Source of the DNA: a virus
DNA length: 20,425 bases
IMG/VR virus record: IMGVR_UViG_3300024520_000602
Location: 1-20,425 of that record
Direction: 5' to 3' (one strand)
Made by a program: the position numbers and the translations under genes. Positions within the stretch are counted from its first letter, which is position 1, and the number at the start of each line of letters is the position of its first letter. The notes beneath the pieces were generated by a model. The model made no database searches. It was given only the letters and a program-made list of their open reading frames with translations, and was not told the DNA's origin. Below are positions 1-7,966 of the stretch, piece after piece.

Positions 1-2
1 AG

Positions 3-164
3 GTTGTGTTACTTAACCACGTTGCTGATCTTGAGAACAAGATTCGACAGATCAGTTTTAACCTCGATCAAGCTCATGGTGGTAGAAATCACTTCATGGG
101 ATTGCTCGCGGCCAGCTTTGATGAGAAGGCTGAACCAATGGTTGAGGAAAAAGCCGGTGGGTAA
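3..164 (+). CDS. 3' end of an unidentified small phage protein
   Basis: An open frame enters from the left edge and ends at TAA 162-164, giving 53 C-terminal residues. The visible part is a charged, probably helical segment (VADLENKIRQISFNLDQ) followed by an acidic and lysine-containing tail (DEKAEPMVEEKAGG). I do not recognise a family. It sits directly before the membrane proteins of the lysis cassette, with 9 bases between its stop and the next ATG, so it is probably co-transcribed with them. The start and true length lie outside the window. Confidence 0.6.
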   Translation, partial: VVLLNHVADLENKIRQISFNLDQAHGGRNHFMGLLAASFDEKAEPMVEEKAGG

Positions 165-173
165 GAGGACACC

Positions 174-338
174 ATGATCGGATTTTTTGATTGGGACACC
201 GGCAAGGTGGCAGTCGCAACATTCACTGGTTTATCTAACTGGATGGTGAGTATGGATTTAATTTTGAAGGTGGCGATCTCGGCTGCGAGCTTGATTTACA
301 TTGTGTTGAAGATTAGAGAACTGTTAAAAAAAGGATAA
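174..338 (+). CDS. Small single-TM protein, holin- or antiholin-like
   Basis: 54 residues starting at ATG 174 after an SD-like AAGAGGA at 163-169. Residues about 24-46 (from WMVSMDLILKVAISAASLIY onward) form one hydrophobic membrane helix, followed by a basic tail ending KIRELLKKG. Small phage proteins with one transmembrane segment and a lysine-rich C-terminus next to another holin-like gene are often holins, antiholins or lysis accessories; this assignment rests on context and topology only. The next gene starts 5 bases after the stop, so the two are probably one translation unit. It could instead be a small virion-associated membrane protein. Confidence 0.6.
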   Translation: MIGFFDWDTGKVAVATFTGLSNWMVSMDLILKVAISAASLIYIVLKIRELLKKG

Positions 339-343
339 ATAAT

Positions 344-571
344 ATGTTAAAAAGTAAGACATTGTGGGCCAGCGTTACGGCTATTGTCGGTGCGTTGGGC
401 GCGTGGTTTATGGGCGACATCGAGCTTGGTGAAATGTTGCAACTTGTTGTAACGGCTGGGCTGGCGGTATTCCTACGTCACGGCATTAAGAAAAGTGAGG
501 ATGCAGCGGAAGCCGCAGTAGAGGCCGCAAGCACAGTCCTTCCGGTTAAGAAGAAGAAAGCAACCGGCTAA
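344..571 (+). CDS. Putative holin (two TM segments)
   Basis: 75 residues with an SD-like AAGGA at 331-335. Two hydrophobic segments are visible, about residues 8-24 (WASVTAIVGALGAWFMG) and 31-48 (MLQLVVTAGLAVFLRHGI), joined by a short acidic turn (DIEL) and followed by a charged tail rich in Ala, Glu and Lys (KKSEDAAEAAVEAA, ending VKKKKATG). A short protein with two membrane helices, a tight loop and a lysine-rich cytoplasmic tail is the usual layout of class II holins, which make holes in the inner membrane and set lysis timing. Its stop TAA overlaps the ATG of the next gene (TAATG at 569-573), and the following genes look like spanins, which supports a lysis role. Confidence 0.7.
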   Translation: MLKSKTLWASVTAIVGALGAWFMGDIELGEMLQLVVTAGLAVFLRHGIKKSEDAAEAAVEAASTVLPVKKKKATG

Positions 572-783
572 TGGGGTTTGCCAGCGCAATTGTTGCACTG
601 CTCCGAGCCGTTCCGAGTCTGGAGCGGCTTTTTTTAAAAATCGCAGACGGGATAAAAGAGGCGAATGCGAAGAACAGATATGATGCGAAAGTTGACCGCA
701 TCGACGCTCTTATTGATGGGGTGCGGGTGCAGCACACCACGATTAGAGAACGTGGAGAGGCTGACGGCGATGGAGGGGTTTAG
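571..783 (+). CDS. Putative Rz-like inner-membrane spanin subunit
   Basis: 70 residues, translationally coupled to the holin-like gene through TAATG. The N-terminus (FASAIVALLRAVPSLERLFLKI) is moderately hydrophobic and amphipathic; the rest is charged and helical (IKEANAKNRYDAKVDRIDAL), as expected of a periplasmic coiled-coil i-spanin. The main support is that a lipoprotein reading frame overlaps it in another frame (from 665 or 680), the classic Rz/Rz1 arrangement. The membrane segment is weak because it contains Arg and Glu, so this could be a different small helical lysis protein. A terminator-like hairpin lies inside the coding sequence at 606-635. Confidence 0.5.
   Translation: MGFASAIVALLRAVPSLERLFLKIADGIKEANAKNRYDAKVDRIDALIDGVRVQHTTIRERGEADGDGGV
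606..635 (+). terminator. Terminator-like hairpin with U7, inside the Rz-like gene
   Basis: AGCCGTTCC (606-614) can pair with GGAGCGGCT (621-629) as a 9-bp stem with one G-U pair and a 6-base loop GAGTCT. It is followed at once by a run of seven T (629-635) and then five A. This is the form of an intrinsic terminator reading rightward, but it lies within codons for PSLERLFLK of the Rz-like gene, about 40 bases after the holin-like stop. It may act as a partial attenuator; function is inferred from shape only. Confidence 0.5.
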
Positions 784-868
784 GAAAGCGGCCTATGCGA
801 GTCCAGAGTGGACGCGGGAGGCTTTACGAACCGTTGCTGAACTGGAGTATGAGATAGAGAAAAACTGA
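665..868 (+). CDS. Putative Rz1-like outer-membrane lipoprotein spanin
   Basis: Up to 67 residues, out of frame with and overlapping the Rz-like gene. It has a basic N-region (RRTDMMRK), a hydrophobic stretch (LTASTLLLMG) and a lipobox-like LMGC with the lipidated Cys at residue 20. That leaves a mature peptide of about 48 residues beginning CGCSTPRLENVERL and ending in an acidic helix. Signal peptidase II lipoproteins nested in an Rz-like gene are o-spanins, which join the inner-membrane spanin to fuse the membranes at the end of lysis. Possible starts are ATG 665, 680 and 683; the last two give a standard-length signal peptide, and the first has AAAGAGG 655-661 just upstream. The stop overlaps the next ATG (TGATG at 866-870). 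Confidence 0.6.
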   Translation: MRRTDMMRKLTASTLLLMGCGCSTPRLENVERLTAMEGFRKAAYASPEWTREALRTVAELEYEIEKN

Positions 869-3147
869 TGCCAATACCCGACCCATTGATAGACGGCGAC
901 TCTGGATTTTCCGGGGTTAATGCGCGTCTGGACGCGGGGCAACTACCCACCGGGGTTGTGTCTTCGGCTAAAAATATACGCTTCAGAAATGGGGTTGTTT
1001 CTCCGCGAGGCGGTATCAAGAAGGTATATTGGGCGAACGACACTCTTACAAATGTTGGAGCCAGCGACACCAGTAATGGGAACCATGAGAGTGATGCGTT
1101 GTTTTCCTTGGGTAGCGCGGCGAGAACGCTTAAAAGCAAACCCTTAACTGCCTTCTCAAACATCCGTGGAGTTGGCCGGTTCGACAATCCCACCAACGGA
1201 ATTAGTTGGTTGTTGGTCGCAACAAGCACAACAGTTTATGGCATTCGGGGAAATAACGAGATTCTTAAACTTCAAGTTGGTCTAACAATTCCAGAGAACG
1301 TGGAGTTTGTTCAGTGCTTTAATGTGGTTGTGATGTTCCGTGGAAAAGATAGCACTCCTTTAGTAATGGAAAACCGGGGAGATGGTTTCCACGAAGTCAC
1401 AAACCCAATCACTCAATTTGCGTTTAGCGCAGCCGCCGTGGTCGATAGCACCATCACGTTAATCTCGACAAACGAGACATCTAAAACTTACATTGCGAAA
1501 GCCAGTGGAACTACCGGGGCATTAAGTGGATCAGACATAATATTTTTACACGGCGGTAGCGCAACTGCTTCTGCCACAAACCTCAAGACGGCAATTGAAA
1601 GTGCAAATGGCCACGACGGGCAGCTTTTGGTGACGGCCAATAGTGCAAGAGTTGTAATTGCCCAGTTTCAAGCCGGGGATGCTGGAAAGACGGACATTAC
1701 CACGGCCAGCAATTTTACAAACAGCACAAACCCAAACCCCGATTCCGCATTTAGCGGCGGACAATTTAATTCTGACGTAACCCTTGATGAAAACGACACA
1801 GATGGAACAGAATCAATCCCAAATGCGGACACTGGGATATACTTCCAGAATCGACTTTTAATTCCACACAGCCGGGACTTGGTTGCCGTGTCAGATTACT
1901 TGAACTACACACGCTATCAACCCGTGTTGTCAAACTTCCGAATCAATCAAGGAAGCGAAGACAAACTTGTTGCCTTGGTCAAGTACGACCAATCCACCGT
2001 AATTTGCTTCAAGGAACACAGCGTCTACGCGGTTCGCAATATTTATGGGAATCTGGTGGACACCTACTTGGATGAATTGACGAGAACCAGCGGGTTGATT
2101 GGAAAGAAAGCCGTGACAACGGTGGGTAAGGATGTTTGGTATTTGAGCGACCAGCGGGGTGTTGTGAGTTTGTCTGTGTCCGAGTCTGGCAAGTTGCAGG
2201 GCTTGGATGTGCCTATTAGTGAGCCAATCCAGCCACTTATTGACCGGATCAACTGGAAAGCTGCTACTAATGCAGTCGCGGCATACCATCAATCGAGATA
2301 TTATTTGGCCGTCCCTATTGATGGTGCGGCAAAAAACAATGCCGTGTTTGTGTACGATTTCAAAAACCAAGCGTGGAGCGGGTACGACCAGAGCGATCAG
2401 ATTGGAAAAGCCGGGACTTGTACAAATGCCACCTATAAAAACGAGAGAACTTGCGTGTTGGGGGGCGGCACTTGGACTGCTGAAACCGGCATATTGGATA
2501 TGTTCACCTTCAGTTACTTGGGGGCAGAGCGGCTGTTCTTTCTAACGACAGACGGGTTTGTGAGTTTGTACGATGATGGTATGTATAGTGGCGACACAGA
2601 TGAGGGCGTGGATATTACAAACACAAGCAACCGGAACATTACGCAAACAAACATTTCTACGGAAGTCGTGACCCGTGGTTACTCATTTAATAATATAGAT
2701 TTTAAGCAGTTTTCACAGGCTGATTTCCAGCTTGCCACAAACGGGGTGGTTGGAGCCACGGGAATCACCTTAACCGCACAGTTTGACGGGGTATCTGAAA
2801 ATTCTTCCATCTTAACTAACGAAGACGGCACGACCAAGTATATCAATTACAGTCGGACAAAGTACGACAAGCCCTTCGATAAGGCAGATTTTGTGGAATC
2901 AAATGTTGGCGACGATTACATGACGAAATTTCGGCAGGATTACAGCACAGTTCTGTCCACCGCGCTAGACCCAAACACAACTGGGTTCGATCCAGATGCC
3001 AAACAGGAGTCTACGCACAAGATGCGATTTAACGGGCAAGGAAGATTTGTTCAGTTTAAGGTCACGAACGATTTGGGAGTTTGTGAAGTAAGAGGAATCA
3101 AGACCACGGCGTTGCCGGGTAAAACTATGATAACTAAAAGGATTTAA
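868..3147 (+). CDS. Tail nozzle / tail tubular-like virion protein (beta-propeller type)
   Basis: 759 residues. The N-terminus (residues 15-50, with SGVNARLDAGQLPTGVVSSA then NIRFRNGVVSPRGGI) resembles the opening of many podovirus tail-tube or nozzle proteins, where a list of loci is followed by 'xNxRFxxGxxxxRxG'. Residues 325-510 have the strand-rich pattern of these propellers (IYFQNRLLIPHSRDL, STVICFKEHSVYAV, VWYLSDQRGVVSL, RYYLAVPI, VFVYDFKNQAWSGY). A separate Thr/Ser/Ala-rich module at about 191-299 looks inserted, and a small two-Cys motif lies at 517-537. The gene comes right after lysis and before appendage genes, consistent with a T7 gp12 or P22 gp10-like nozzle. The family role is to close the tail tube and seat fibres. 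The assignment rests on pattern and position, not a database match. Confidence 0.6.
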   Translation: MPIPDPLIDGDSGFSGVNARLDAGQLPTGVVSSAKNIRFRNGVVSPRGGIKKVYWANDTLTNVGASDTSNGNHESDALFSLGSAARTLKSKPLTAFSNIRGVGRFDNPTNGISWLLVATSTTVYGIRGNNEILKLQVGLTIPENVEFVQCFNVVVMFRGKDSTPLVMENRGDGFHEVTNPITQFAFSAAAVVDSTITLISTNETSKTYIAKASGTTGALSGSDIIFLHGGSATASATNLKTAIESANGHDGQLLVTANSARVVIAQFQAGDAGKTDITTASNFTNSTNPNPDSAFSGGQFNSDVTLDENDTDGTESIPNADTGIYFQNRLLIPHSRDLVAVSDYLNYTRYQPVLSNFRINQGSEDKLVALVKYDQSTVICFKEHSVYAVRNIYGNLVDTYLDELTRTSGLIGKKAVTTVGKDVWYLSDQRGVVSLSVSESGKLQGLDVPISEPIQPLIDRINWKAATNAVAAYHQSRYYLAVPIDGAAKNNAVFVYDFKNQAWSGYDQSDQIGKAGTCTNATYKNERTCVLGGGTWTAETGILDMFTFSYLGAERLFFLTTDGFVSLYDDGMYSGDTDEGVDITNTSNRNITQTNISTEVVTRGYSFNNIDFKQFSQADFQLATNGVVGATGITLTAQFDGVSENSSILTNEDGTTKYINYSRTKYDKPFDKADFVESNVGDDYMTKFRQDYSTVLSTALDPNTTGFDPDAKQESTHKMRFNGQGRFVQFKVTNDLGVCEVRGIKTTALPGKTMITKRI

Positions 3148-3149
3148 TT

Positions 3150-3923
3150 ATGGCAATCACAGCAGTAGTAACACCGGGTGAGACGTACCCCGATTCGACA
3201 AACGTAACGAGAGCAATGCTGCGTAATGGTTCGGCTCCAACCGTGGCTATTTCGGGCGACATCGAAAATGCAGATGTGGCCGCAGCCGCAGCAATTGAGT
3301 TTAGCAAACTAGAGCCACTGGCCAACGGGTCTGTCATTGTTGGAAACGCCAGCAGCGTAGCGACAGAATGCACGGTTACGAATGGGTCAATGGCCGTTTC
3401 TGGAACTAATGTCACAATCACACCCTCCGACGCGACCATTACTCATGCCAAACTGGCCTCTGGTTCATCCAATGTAGTGAAGGGAGCCACGCTAATTACA
3501 AGCGCAGCCAGTGGGGATTTACTTTTAATGGCCGACGCCTCCGATTCGGACAACTTAAAATCCATAACCCTTGGAAACATATCGAATTCTGGAACATTTG
3601 AACAAATCACTCCCGCGAGTTCGGTTAATATGGACGTAAGTAAGCCAATACACACGCTCGCCATAAACGTCAATACAACTCTCACGCCAACGGCGCATCC
3701 CTCATCCTCTAGCGAGTTCAAATCCAGCGTGTTGTATGTCACAAACGGCACGGGCGGGAATCTTGATCTCACCTTGGCGGCGGGGGCTGGAAGTAAGGCA
3801 TGGTCAGTGTTGAAATACAGCACGGCGACCCCAACTTTCACGATCCCCGCAAGCGGAAGTGCAGTATTATCAGTAATGGCGTTCAGCGGAAATCAAGTGG
3901 GGGCGTTCGCGGCTACGGCTTAA
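3150..3923 (+). CDS. Tail fibre / appendage-like virion protein
   Basis: 257 residues with an AAAAGGA SD-like sequence at 3135-3141. The protein is rich in Ala, Ser, Thr and Val, with little charge. It carries the motif ENADVAAAAAIEFSKL (about residues 38-53), then GSVIVGNASSVATECTV and DATITHAKLA, a pattern I associate with repeats in phage tail-fibre and decoration proteins. The C-terminal 80 residues alternate hydrophobic and polar residues (SSVLYVTNGTGGNLDLTL, then TFTIPASGSAVLSV), suggesting a beta-structured tip. It lies directly after the nozzle-like gene and before two similar genes. Probably a structural appendage; receptor binding is possible but not shown. Confidence 0.55.
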   Translation: MAITAVVTPGETYPDSTNVTRAMLRNGSAPTVAISGDIENADVAAAAAIEFSKLEPLANGSVIVGNASSVATECTVTNGSMAVSGTNVTITPSDATITHAKLASGSSNVVKGATLITSAASGDLLLMADASDSDNLKSITLGNISNSGTFEQITPASSVNMDVSKPIHTLAINVNTTLTPTAHPSSSSEFKSSVLYVTNGTGGNLDLTLAAGAGSKAWSVLKYSTATPTFTIPASGSAVLSVMAFSGNQVGAFAATA

Positions 3924-3929
3924 TATAAA

Positions 3930-4922
3930 ATGTCTGATAGAGAGTTAGTCATTGGGAATATGGTTCACACCATGCGTGATCCAGCGTTCATCTCTGGACT
4001 AACTAACACGTTCGATGGAACCAAATCCCCCTTGGTAATTATTAAAAATCTTCCAAAAGTTCGGATAGTGTGGAAGGGGGAATCCACAACTCTCGACATC
4101 AATTGTAACAAATCTGCTGACCTGACTTTTACTTGGCAAGCCAGTAATGTGGCTAACTTCCCCAGCACGGACACAACGGACATTGCCTCGGCGTCCCATT
4201 TAAACGGGCTTGATCTTGCGACAATCACCAACACGGTTGCCGATGGGGAATCCAGCTTTGTGTTGTCTCGAATTGGAGACAGGTTTTTGGGACAGTATGT
4301 TCGGTGTAAAGTTGACTATGCCTATGGTGGAGAGGAACCATTTACGGACGCAACTTGTGACACCACAAACACTTCAGTAACAATTGCTTGCGACGTTAGT
4401 GCGACAATAGCTATTGGACAATACGTTTCGGGAACCGGGATTCCTGTGGGTAGTAAGGTTGAAACGGTTAGTTTTGCAATAACTGCCATTTCAGATACAA
4501 CGCCAACTCCAAGTGCAGCATGGCAAGCAAGTCAGTCCCATTCCGCTTTTGCTCAAACCAGCACCAGCGGTTCCGGTACTGGTGCAACTTTTTCAGTAGC
4601 CACAGATGGTTCTGGAAACCCAACCTTTACTTTAGTTGGTGCGGGAATCGTTGGATACCAAATAGGAGACACGCTTGTATTCACAGACCCCGGCTCAACA
4701 TCGAGTACGGCAACTGTTACCGTGAGTACCGTGACGGCAACCGTCAAGTCGTTCACCATCACAACAGCGGCCACCGCAACAAACGCAAACACCACGCTAA
4801 CTTTTTACGGTGAAACCGCGACCACTAATTCCTGTTTGATTCGACTTTCCGAAACCGGCGATCCGAGTATTAACGACATTGTTGTTCCAGTACATCCGAA
4901 ACTCCCTCGGCATGGGAATTAA
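3930..4922 (+). CDS. Appendage-like virion protein with Ig-like region
   Basis: 330 residues. Residues about 35-135 look like an Ig-like fold: a strand with core Trp (LTFTWQASN) and a later strand with FLGQYVRCKVDYAYGGEE, the usual C-strand Trp and F-strand Y-x-C pattern. The segment after it (TIAIGQYVSGTGIPVGSKVE) resembles a short motif frequent in phage surface proteins. Residues about 200-300 are Ser/Thr/Gly-rich and low in complexity. Ig-like domains on phage particles usually decorate the surface and bind weakly to carbohydrates. The gene stands between two fibre-like genes, supporting a particle-surface role. There is no obvious SD before ATG 3930, so reinitiation after the upstream stop (3923) is possible. 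Confidence 0.55.
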   Translation: MSDRELVIGNMVHTMRDPAFISGLTNTFDGTKSPLVIIKNLPKVRIVWKGESTTLDINCNKSADLTFTWQASNVANFPSTDTTDIASASHLNGLDLATITNTVADGESSFVLSRIGDRFLGQYVRCKVDYAYGGEEPFTDATCDTTNTSVTIACDVSATIAIGQYVSGTGIPVGSKVETVSFAITAISDTTPTPSAAWQASQSHSAFAQTSTSGSGTGATFSVATDGSGNPTFTLVGAGIVGYQIGDTLVFTDPGSTSSTATVTVSTVTATVKSFTITTAATATNANTTLTFYGETATTNSCLIRLSETGDPSINDIVVPVHPKLPRHGN

Positions 4923-4930
4923 CACGCACA

Positions 4931-5596
4931 ATGGTTGAAAACCAAGACATAGTTCAAGGCGCAATCACCAAGACCAAGTTAAGTAAAAACTTGCGATTGG
5001 ACTTGACTAACTTGCCTCAAGGAACGGTGGGTCAAATTCCCATTGTTCAGTCTGATGGAAACTGGGGGCTTGTAGGGTTGAGCGGAGATATTTCAATTAC
5101 TGCTGATGGAACAACCACGGTCATCAATAATGCAGAAATCACGGCGGCAGACATTGACACGGCTTTTAATTTCATCCACGACCAAAACGGCTACATCGTT
5201 CGCGCCCCACAACAGGATGGGCAAACAACTATTTATGAAGTGGATAACAGCACCTATGTAACGGAAGTGGTTGCTGCCGCTCATGCCGACCATGCCGTGA
5301 CTTCCAAGGGAACTGGGAAGTACACTAGGACAATTATATGGGGAACTGACGATTCAGACCATGTTTCGTTCAGTGGAGACGTAGCAACGGTTACTCATGG
5401 GCGCAACACGGAATTTATCACAGTCTCAATTATTGATGTGGATGGGGCGGTTTCCGAACCCGCCGCGAATGGGTTTGTCGATTTGGATGCTATGCTAACG
5501 ATAGTCAGTCACGACGCTAACACGATTAAAATAGGCATTGCTTCTGGAGCAAGCGTATCGGCTGGGGATGAATTTAAACTAACTGTAATTGGATGA
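4931..5596 (+). CDS. Appendage / receptor-binding-like virion protein
   Basis: 221 residues. The N-terminal part (DIVQGAITKTKLSKNLRLDL, then GQIPIVQSDGNWGLVGLSGD and EITAADIDTAF) matches the style of phage fibre shafts that list 'xxITxxKL' segments. Residues about 85-221 form a strand-rich C-terminal region with many His and Asp (AAAHADHAVTSKGTGKYTRT, VTHGRNTEFITVSI), which could be a metal-stabilised or receptor-contacting tip. It is the third consecutive gene of this kind. Its stop overlaps the next start (ATGA at 5593-5596). The structural role is inferred from composition and position; the receptor is unknown. Confidence 0.5.
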   Translation: MVENQDIVQGAITKTKLSKNLRLDLTNLPQGTVGQIPIVQSDGNWGLVGLSGDISITADGTTTVINNAEITAADIDTAFNFIHDQNGYIVRAPQQDGQTTIYEVDNSTYVTEVVAAAHADHAVTSKGTGKYTRTIIWGTDDSDHVSFSGDVATVTHGRNTEFITVSIIDVDGAVSEPAANGFVDLDAMLTIVSHDANTIKIGIASGASVSAGDEFKLTVIG

Positions 5597-5958
5597 CCCC
5601 AATCCAACAAGCAAAGGCAACCTATGATAACGACTCCGAAAACACATTTGAAGGTGATCTGGTCTGGCACTTACACAACGCCTACGTCTGGAGCGGCGAC
5701 GATGCGTTCATCATGGGCCGCCCTATGCCAAAGGCGAAGGTTGCAGAGGAATGCACTCACAAAACCACCTATCCAGTTGAGGATTGTAATACTTGGTTCG
5801 TGTGGCTTGGGTCAGGAAAAGCCGCCCTCAAACGATTCTTGGAGGTCGCCCCGTTCAGAATGGAATACGTCGCGTGGCACAGGCACGGGTCGCAATTGAA
5901 AATTTATAAGTGGAGAGATTATGAGAGAAAGGTAAACAAGTATGGGAACGACAATTAA
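5593..5958 (+). CDS. Small phage protein in the gp13-like slot, function unknown
   Basis: 121 residues, coupled to the upstream gene by ATGA. It is rich in aromatics and His (FEGDLVWHLHNAYVW, WFVWLGSGKAALKRFLEVAP, YVAWHRHG, IYKWRDYERKV). It has four Cys-poor halves rather than a clear metal site (only C54 and C65). I do not recognise a family with certainty. Its place directly before three ejection-type proteins is the same as that of T7 gene 13, whose small product helps assemble the internal core, so it is a positional candidate for that role. No membrane segment or signal is visible. The gene overlaps the next by 17 bases. Confidence 0.5.
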   Translation: MTPIQQAKATYDNDSENTFEGDLVWHLHNAYVWSGDDAFIMGRPMPKAKVAEECTHKTTYPVEDCNTWFVWLGSGKAALKRFLEVAPFRMEYVAWHRHGSQLKIYKWRDYERKVNKYGNDN

Positions 5959-6754
5959 AGCCCCGAAAGCTCGCGATTACGAGGACGAGATATTTAAAAC
6001 GACCCGCGCACAGGTTAAACTAGCCCCGGAATTATACGCCGCTGAAGAAATGTTTAGGGGCAAATACGCCCAACTGGACATGGACATTGCCAAGCAGATG
6101 TCTCCGCAACTGCTGGATTTGTACGAAACTTCACAGGCGCGACTTGGCGAGATGGATCGTGAACAACTCGATCTCCAGCGTGGGGGCGACATCGCGGCGA
6201 TTGAAAAATATGGAGGCCGTGCGCGAGCCGCAATGGATGCAGCGAATCCAGAACAGGCAGCGTTGTTGGCCGAGTTAAACCAACAAGCCCAAGCTGGTTT
6301 GGAAGCCGGTGGCAATTTAAGTGCGTGGGAGCGAAGGGAAATCCAGCAATCCAGCCGGGCAGGGGGCGCAGCGCGGGGAATGGGTTATGGAAGTCAGGAT
6401 GCGGCGATTGAATCGTTAGCCCAACTCCAAGGCGCAAATGCGAGGAGACAGCAAAGGCAGGGATTCGCGCAGTCAATGGTTGGTGTGAACAAGGCAACTG
6501 CCGCTGATCCATTCATGGCAATTCTAGGCCGACCAAGTTCCATGAACCCGATGATGTCTGGAGGCATGGTTGGTCAGGCGCAAGGCTTCAACCCCGGCGC
6601 GATGTTCAGTCCAGAATCCCAGTATGCTGGAGATATTTATAACCAGAATTACCAAGGAGTATTGGCGGCTAGAACTGCCACTGCTAAAAATCGTGCATCA
6701 ATGATTGGTGCGGGGCTTGGGGCAGTGGGATCAATTTGGGGAGGGGGAGGATAA
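5942..6754 (+). CDS. Internal virion / DNA-ejection protein (gp14-like position)
   Basis: 270 residues; ATG 5942 follows a GAGAAAGG SD and overlaps the previous gene. The N-terminal 100 residues are helical and charged. The middle has the motif LSAWERREIQQSSRAGGAAR followed by GMGYGSQDAAIESL, which I associate with small ejection or internal virion proteins of aquatic podoviruses. The C-terminal part is Met-, Gly- and Ala-rich and ends in a weakly hydrophobic Gly-rich segment (ASMIGAGLGAVGSIWGGGG), as expected for a protein that inserts in a membrane during DNA delivery. The next two genes continue the ejection set. T7 gp14 forms the outer-membrane part of the ejection tunnel; the parallel is by order and composition. 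Confidence 0.6.
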   Translation: MGTTIKAPKARDYEDEIFKTTRAQVKLAPELYAAEEMFRGKYAQLDMDIAKQMSPQLLDLYETSQARLGEMDREQLDLQRGGDIAAIEKYGGRARAAMDAANPEQAALLAELNQQAQAGLEAGGNLSAWERREIQQSSRAGGAARGMGYGSQDAAIESLAQLQGANARRQQRQGFAQSMVGVNKATAADPFMAILGRPSSMNPMMSGGMVGQAQGFNPGAMFSPESQYAGDIYNQNYQGVLAARTATAKNRASMIGAGLGAVGSIWGGGG

Positions 6755-6755
6755 A

Positions 6756-7958
6756 ATGGCTAATTATTTCAGCAAATATCAAGGGCGCGGTGGCCCGGCA
6801 ATCGCACCCGGCATCGTGCAGATGATGGGTAGTATCGGGGATGAGTATGCGAAGGGCATTGAGGGGCTTACGGCGGGTATTGAGAAATACCGGCAGAACA
6901 AGGAAACCCGCGACATACTGGAGGAAACGGCACTCAACGAATATGCGCGGCAACTTCCAGCCGAGGGCGAGGAAGCCGACCCAATGAAATCAGAATACCT
7001 ATCTCAATATGGGGAGAAAGTGCGCGATGCTTCGGATATGTCAATGGGTGAGTTGAAGGGACTTGTGTCCTCGATGCAGACGGATCGGAATGAGATGCAG
7101 AAGCAACGAGATCACGAACTGCAAGAAAAAATTTATGACTTGAAGGAACGCGACACTGCAAGATTGGAAGCAGCAACAATCGCAGACATCGCTGGTGAAA
7201 AAGAACAACGTGTCTTGACCGGCGAAAAACAAATCGCGGACATCCTATACCAGCAAGGAATGTTGGGCGTTGCCGAAGCCAAGAATGTTATCCTTCAAGA
7301 CAAGTTGACTTCCGAGAAGCTAGAAGCCTTGGACAAAAAAACTCAAGCCGGTAAAACTCTTGAACAAAACCAAACCGCCTTGAGGAAAATGTGGGCAACC
7401 GACAACACTTCGCTTGGTAAAGAAGTGCAAGAGGCGTTGAAGGAAGACTTCGATCCAGAAACAATTCGCCCGTGGATTGATACGAAGATAAAGGCGGCTT
7501 CGGATGCGGCAGTGACAGAACTAGACATGAAGCCAGTGGTTCACGATCTAGGTAAGGGACAACGAATTGTTACTTTCGGTAAAACTAGCCATATGTTAGA
7601 AAACATAGATGGCAAATTGCGGATGCAGCCTAAAGACTTGGAACAGTTGAAAGTCAGGATGGGCGATCAGATTGCCGAGATAATGTCTGGTATGTCCTAT
7701 GCGTCAGAACTTTCAAGGTCTGATCCAAATTCAGATTTGTATAACCCCGATGCTAAAACGCCAATCCAAACTCAAATAGAAAAGTTGCTTGGAAACATTG
7801 ACGAAATGGATAAGAAGTATGGGGCAGATTCCACCACTTCAGCTACAACTCCAGCAACCGAACCACGGATTGAACTCATTGGCCCAAATGGAATGCGGGT
7901 AACTGTTCCAGAAAGTCAAAAACAGAAAGCCCTTGACGCGGGCTACACACTGCCTTAA
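6756..7958 (+). CDS. Internal virion / DNA-ejection protein (gp15-like position), coiled-coil rich
   Basis: 400 residues from ATG 6756, chosen over the in-frame ATG at 6705 because GGGGGAGG (6743-6750) is correctly spaced before it and because the longer form would overlap the upstream gene by 50 bases. Residues about 100-215 are strongly helical and charged (QKQRDHELQEKIYDLKERDT, EKLEALDKKTQAGKTLEQNQ), indicating coiled coil. The C-terminus has a Thr/Ala-rich linker and the short motif GPNGMRVTVPESQKQKALDA, a tail pattern I associate with phage internal proteins. It lies between the small ejection-type gene and the 1296-residue protein, matching the T7 gp15 slot. Function is inferred from position and structure. 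Confidence 0.55.
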   Translation: MANYFSKYQGRGGPAIAPGIVQMMGSIGDEYAKGIEGLTAGIEKYRQNKETRDILEETALNEYARQLPAEGEEADPMKSEYLSQYGEKVRDASDMSMGELKGLVSSMQTDRNEMQKQRDHELQEKIYDLKERDTARLEAATIADIAGEKEQRVLTGEKQIADILYQQGMLGVAEAKNVILQDKLTSEKLEALDKKTQAGKTLEQNQTALRKMWATDNTSLGKEVQEALKEDFDPETIRPWIDTKIKAASDAAVTELDMKPVVHDLGKGQRIVTFGKTSHMLENIDGKLRMQPKDLEQLKVRMGDQIAEIMSGMSYASELSRSDPNSDLYNPDAKTPIQTQIEKLLGNIDEMDKKYGADSTTSATTPATEPRIELIGPNGMRVTVPESQKQKALDAGYTLP

Positions 7959-7966
7959 TAAACAAC

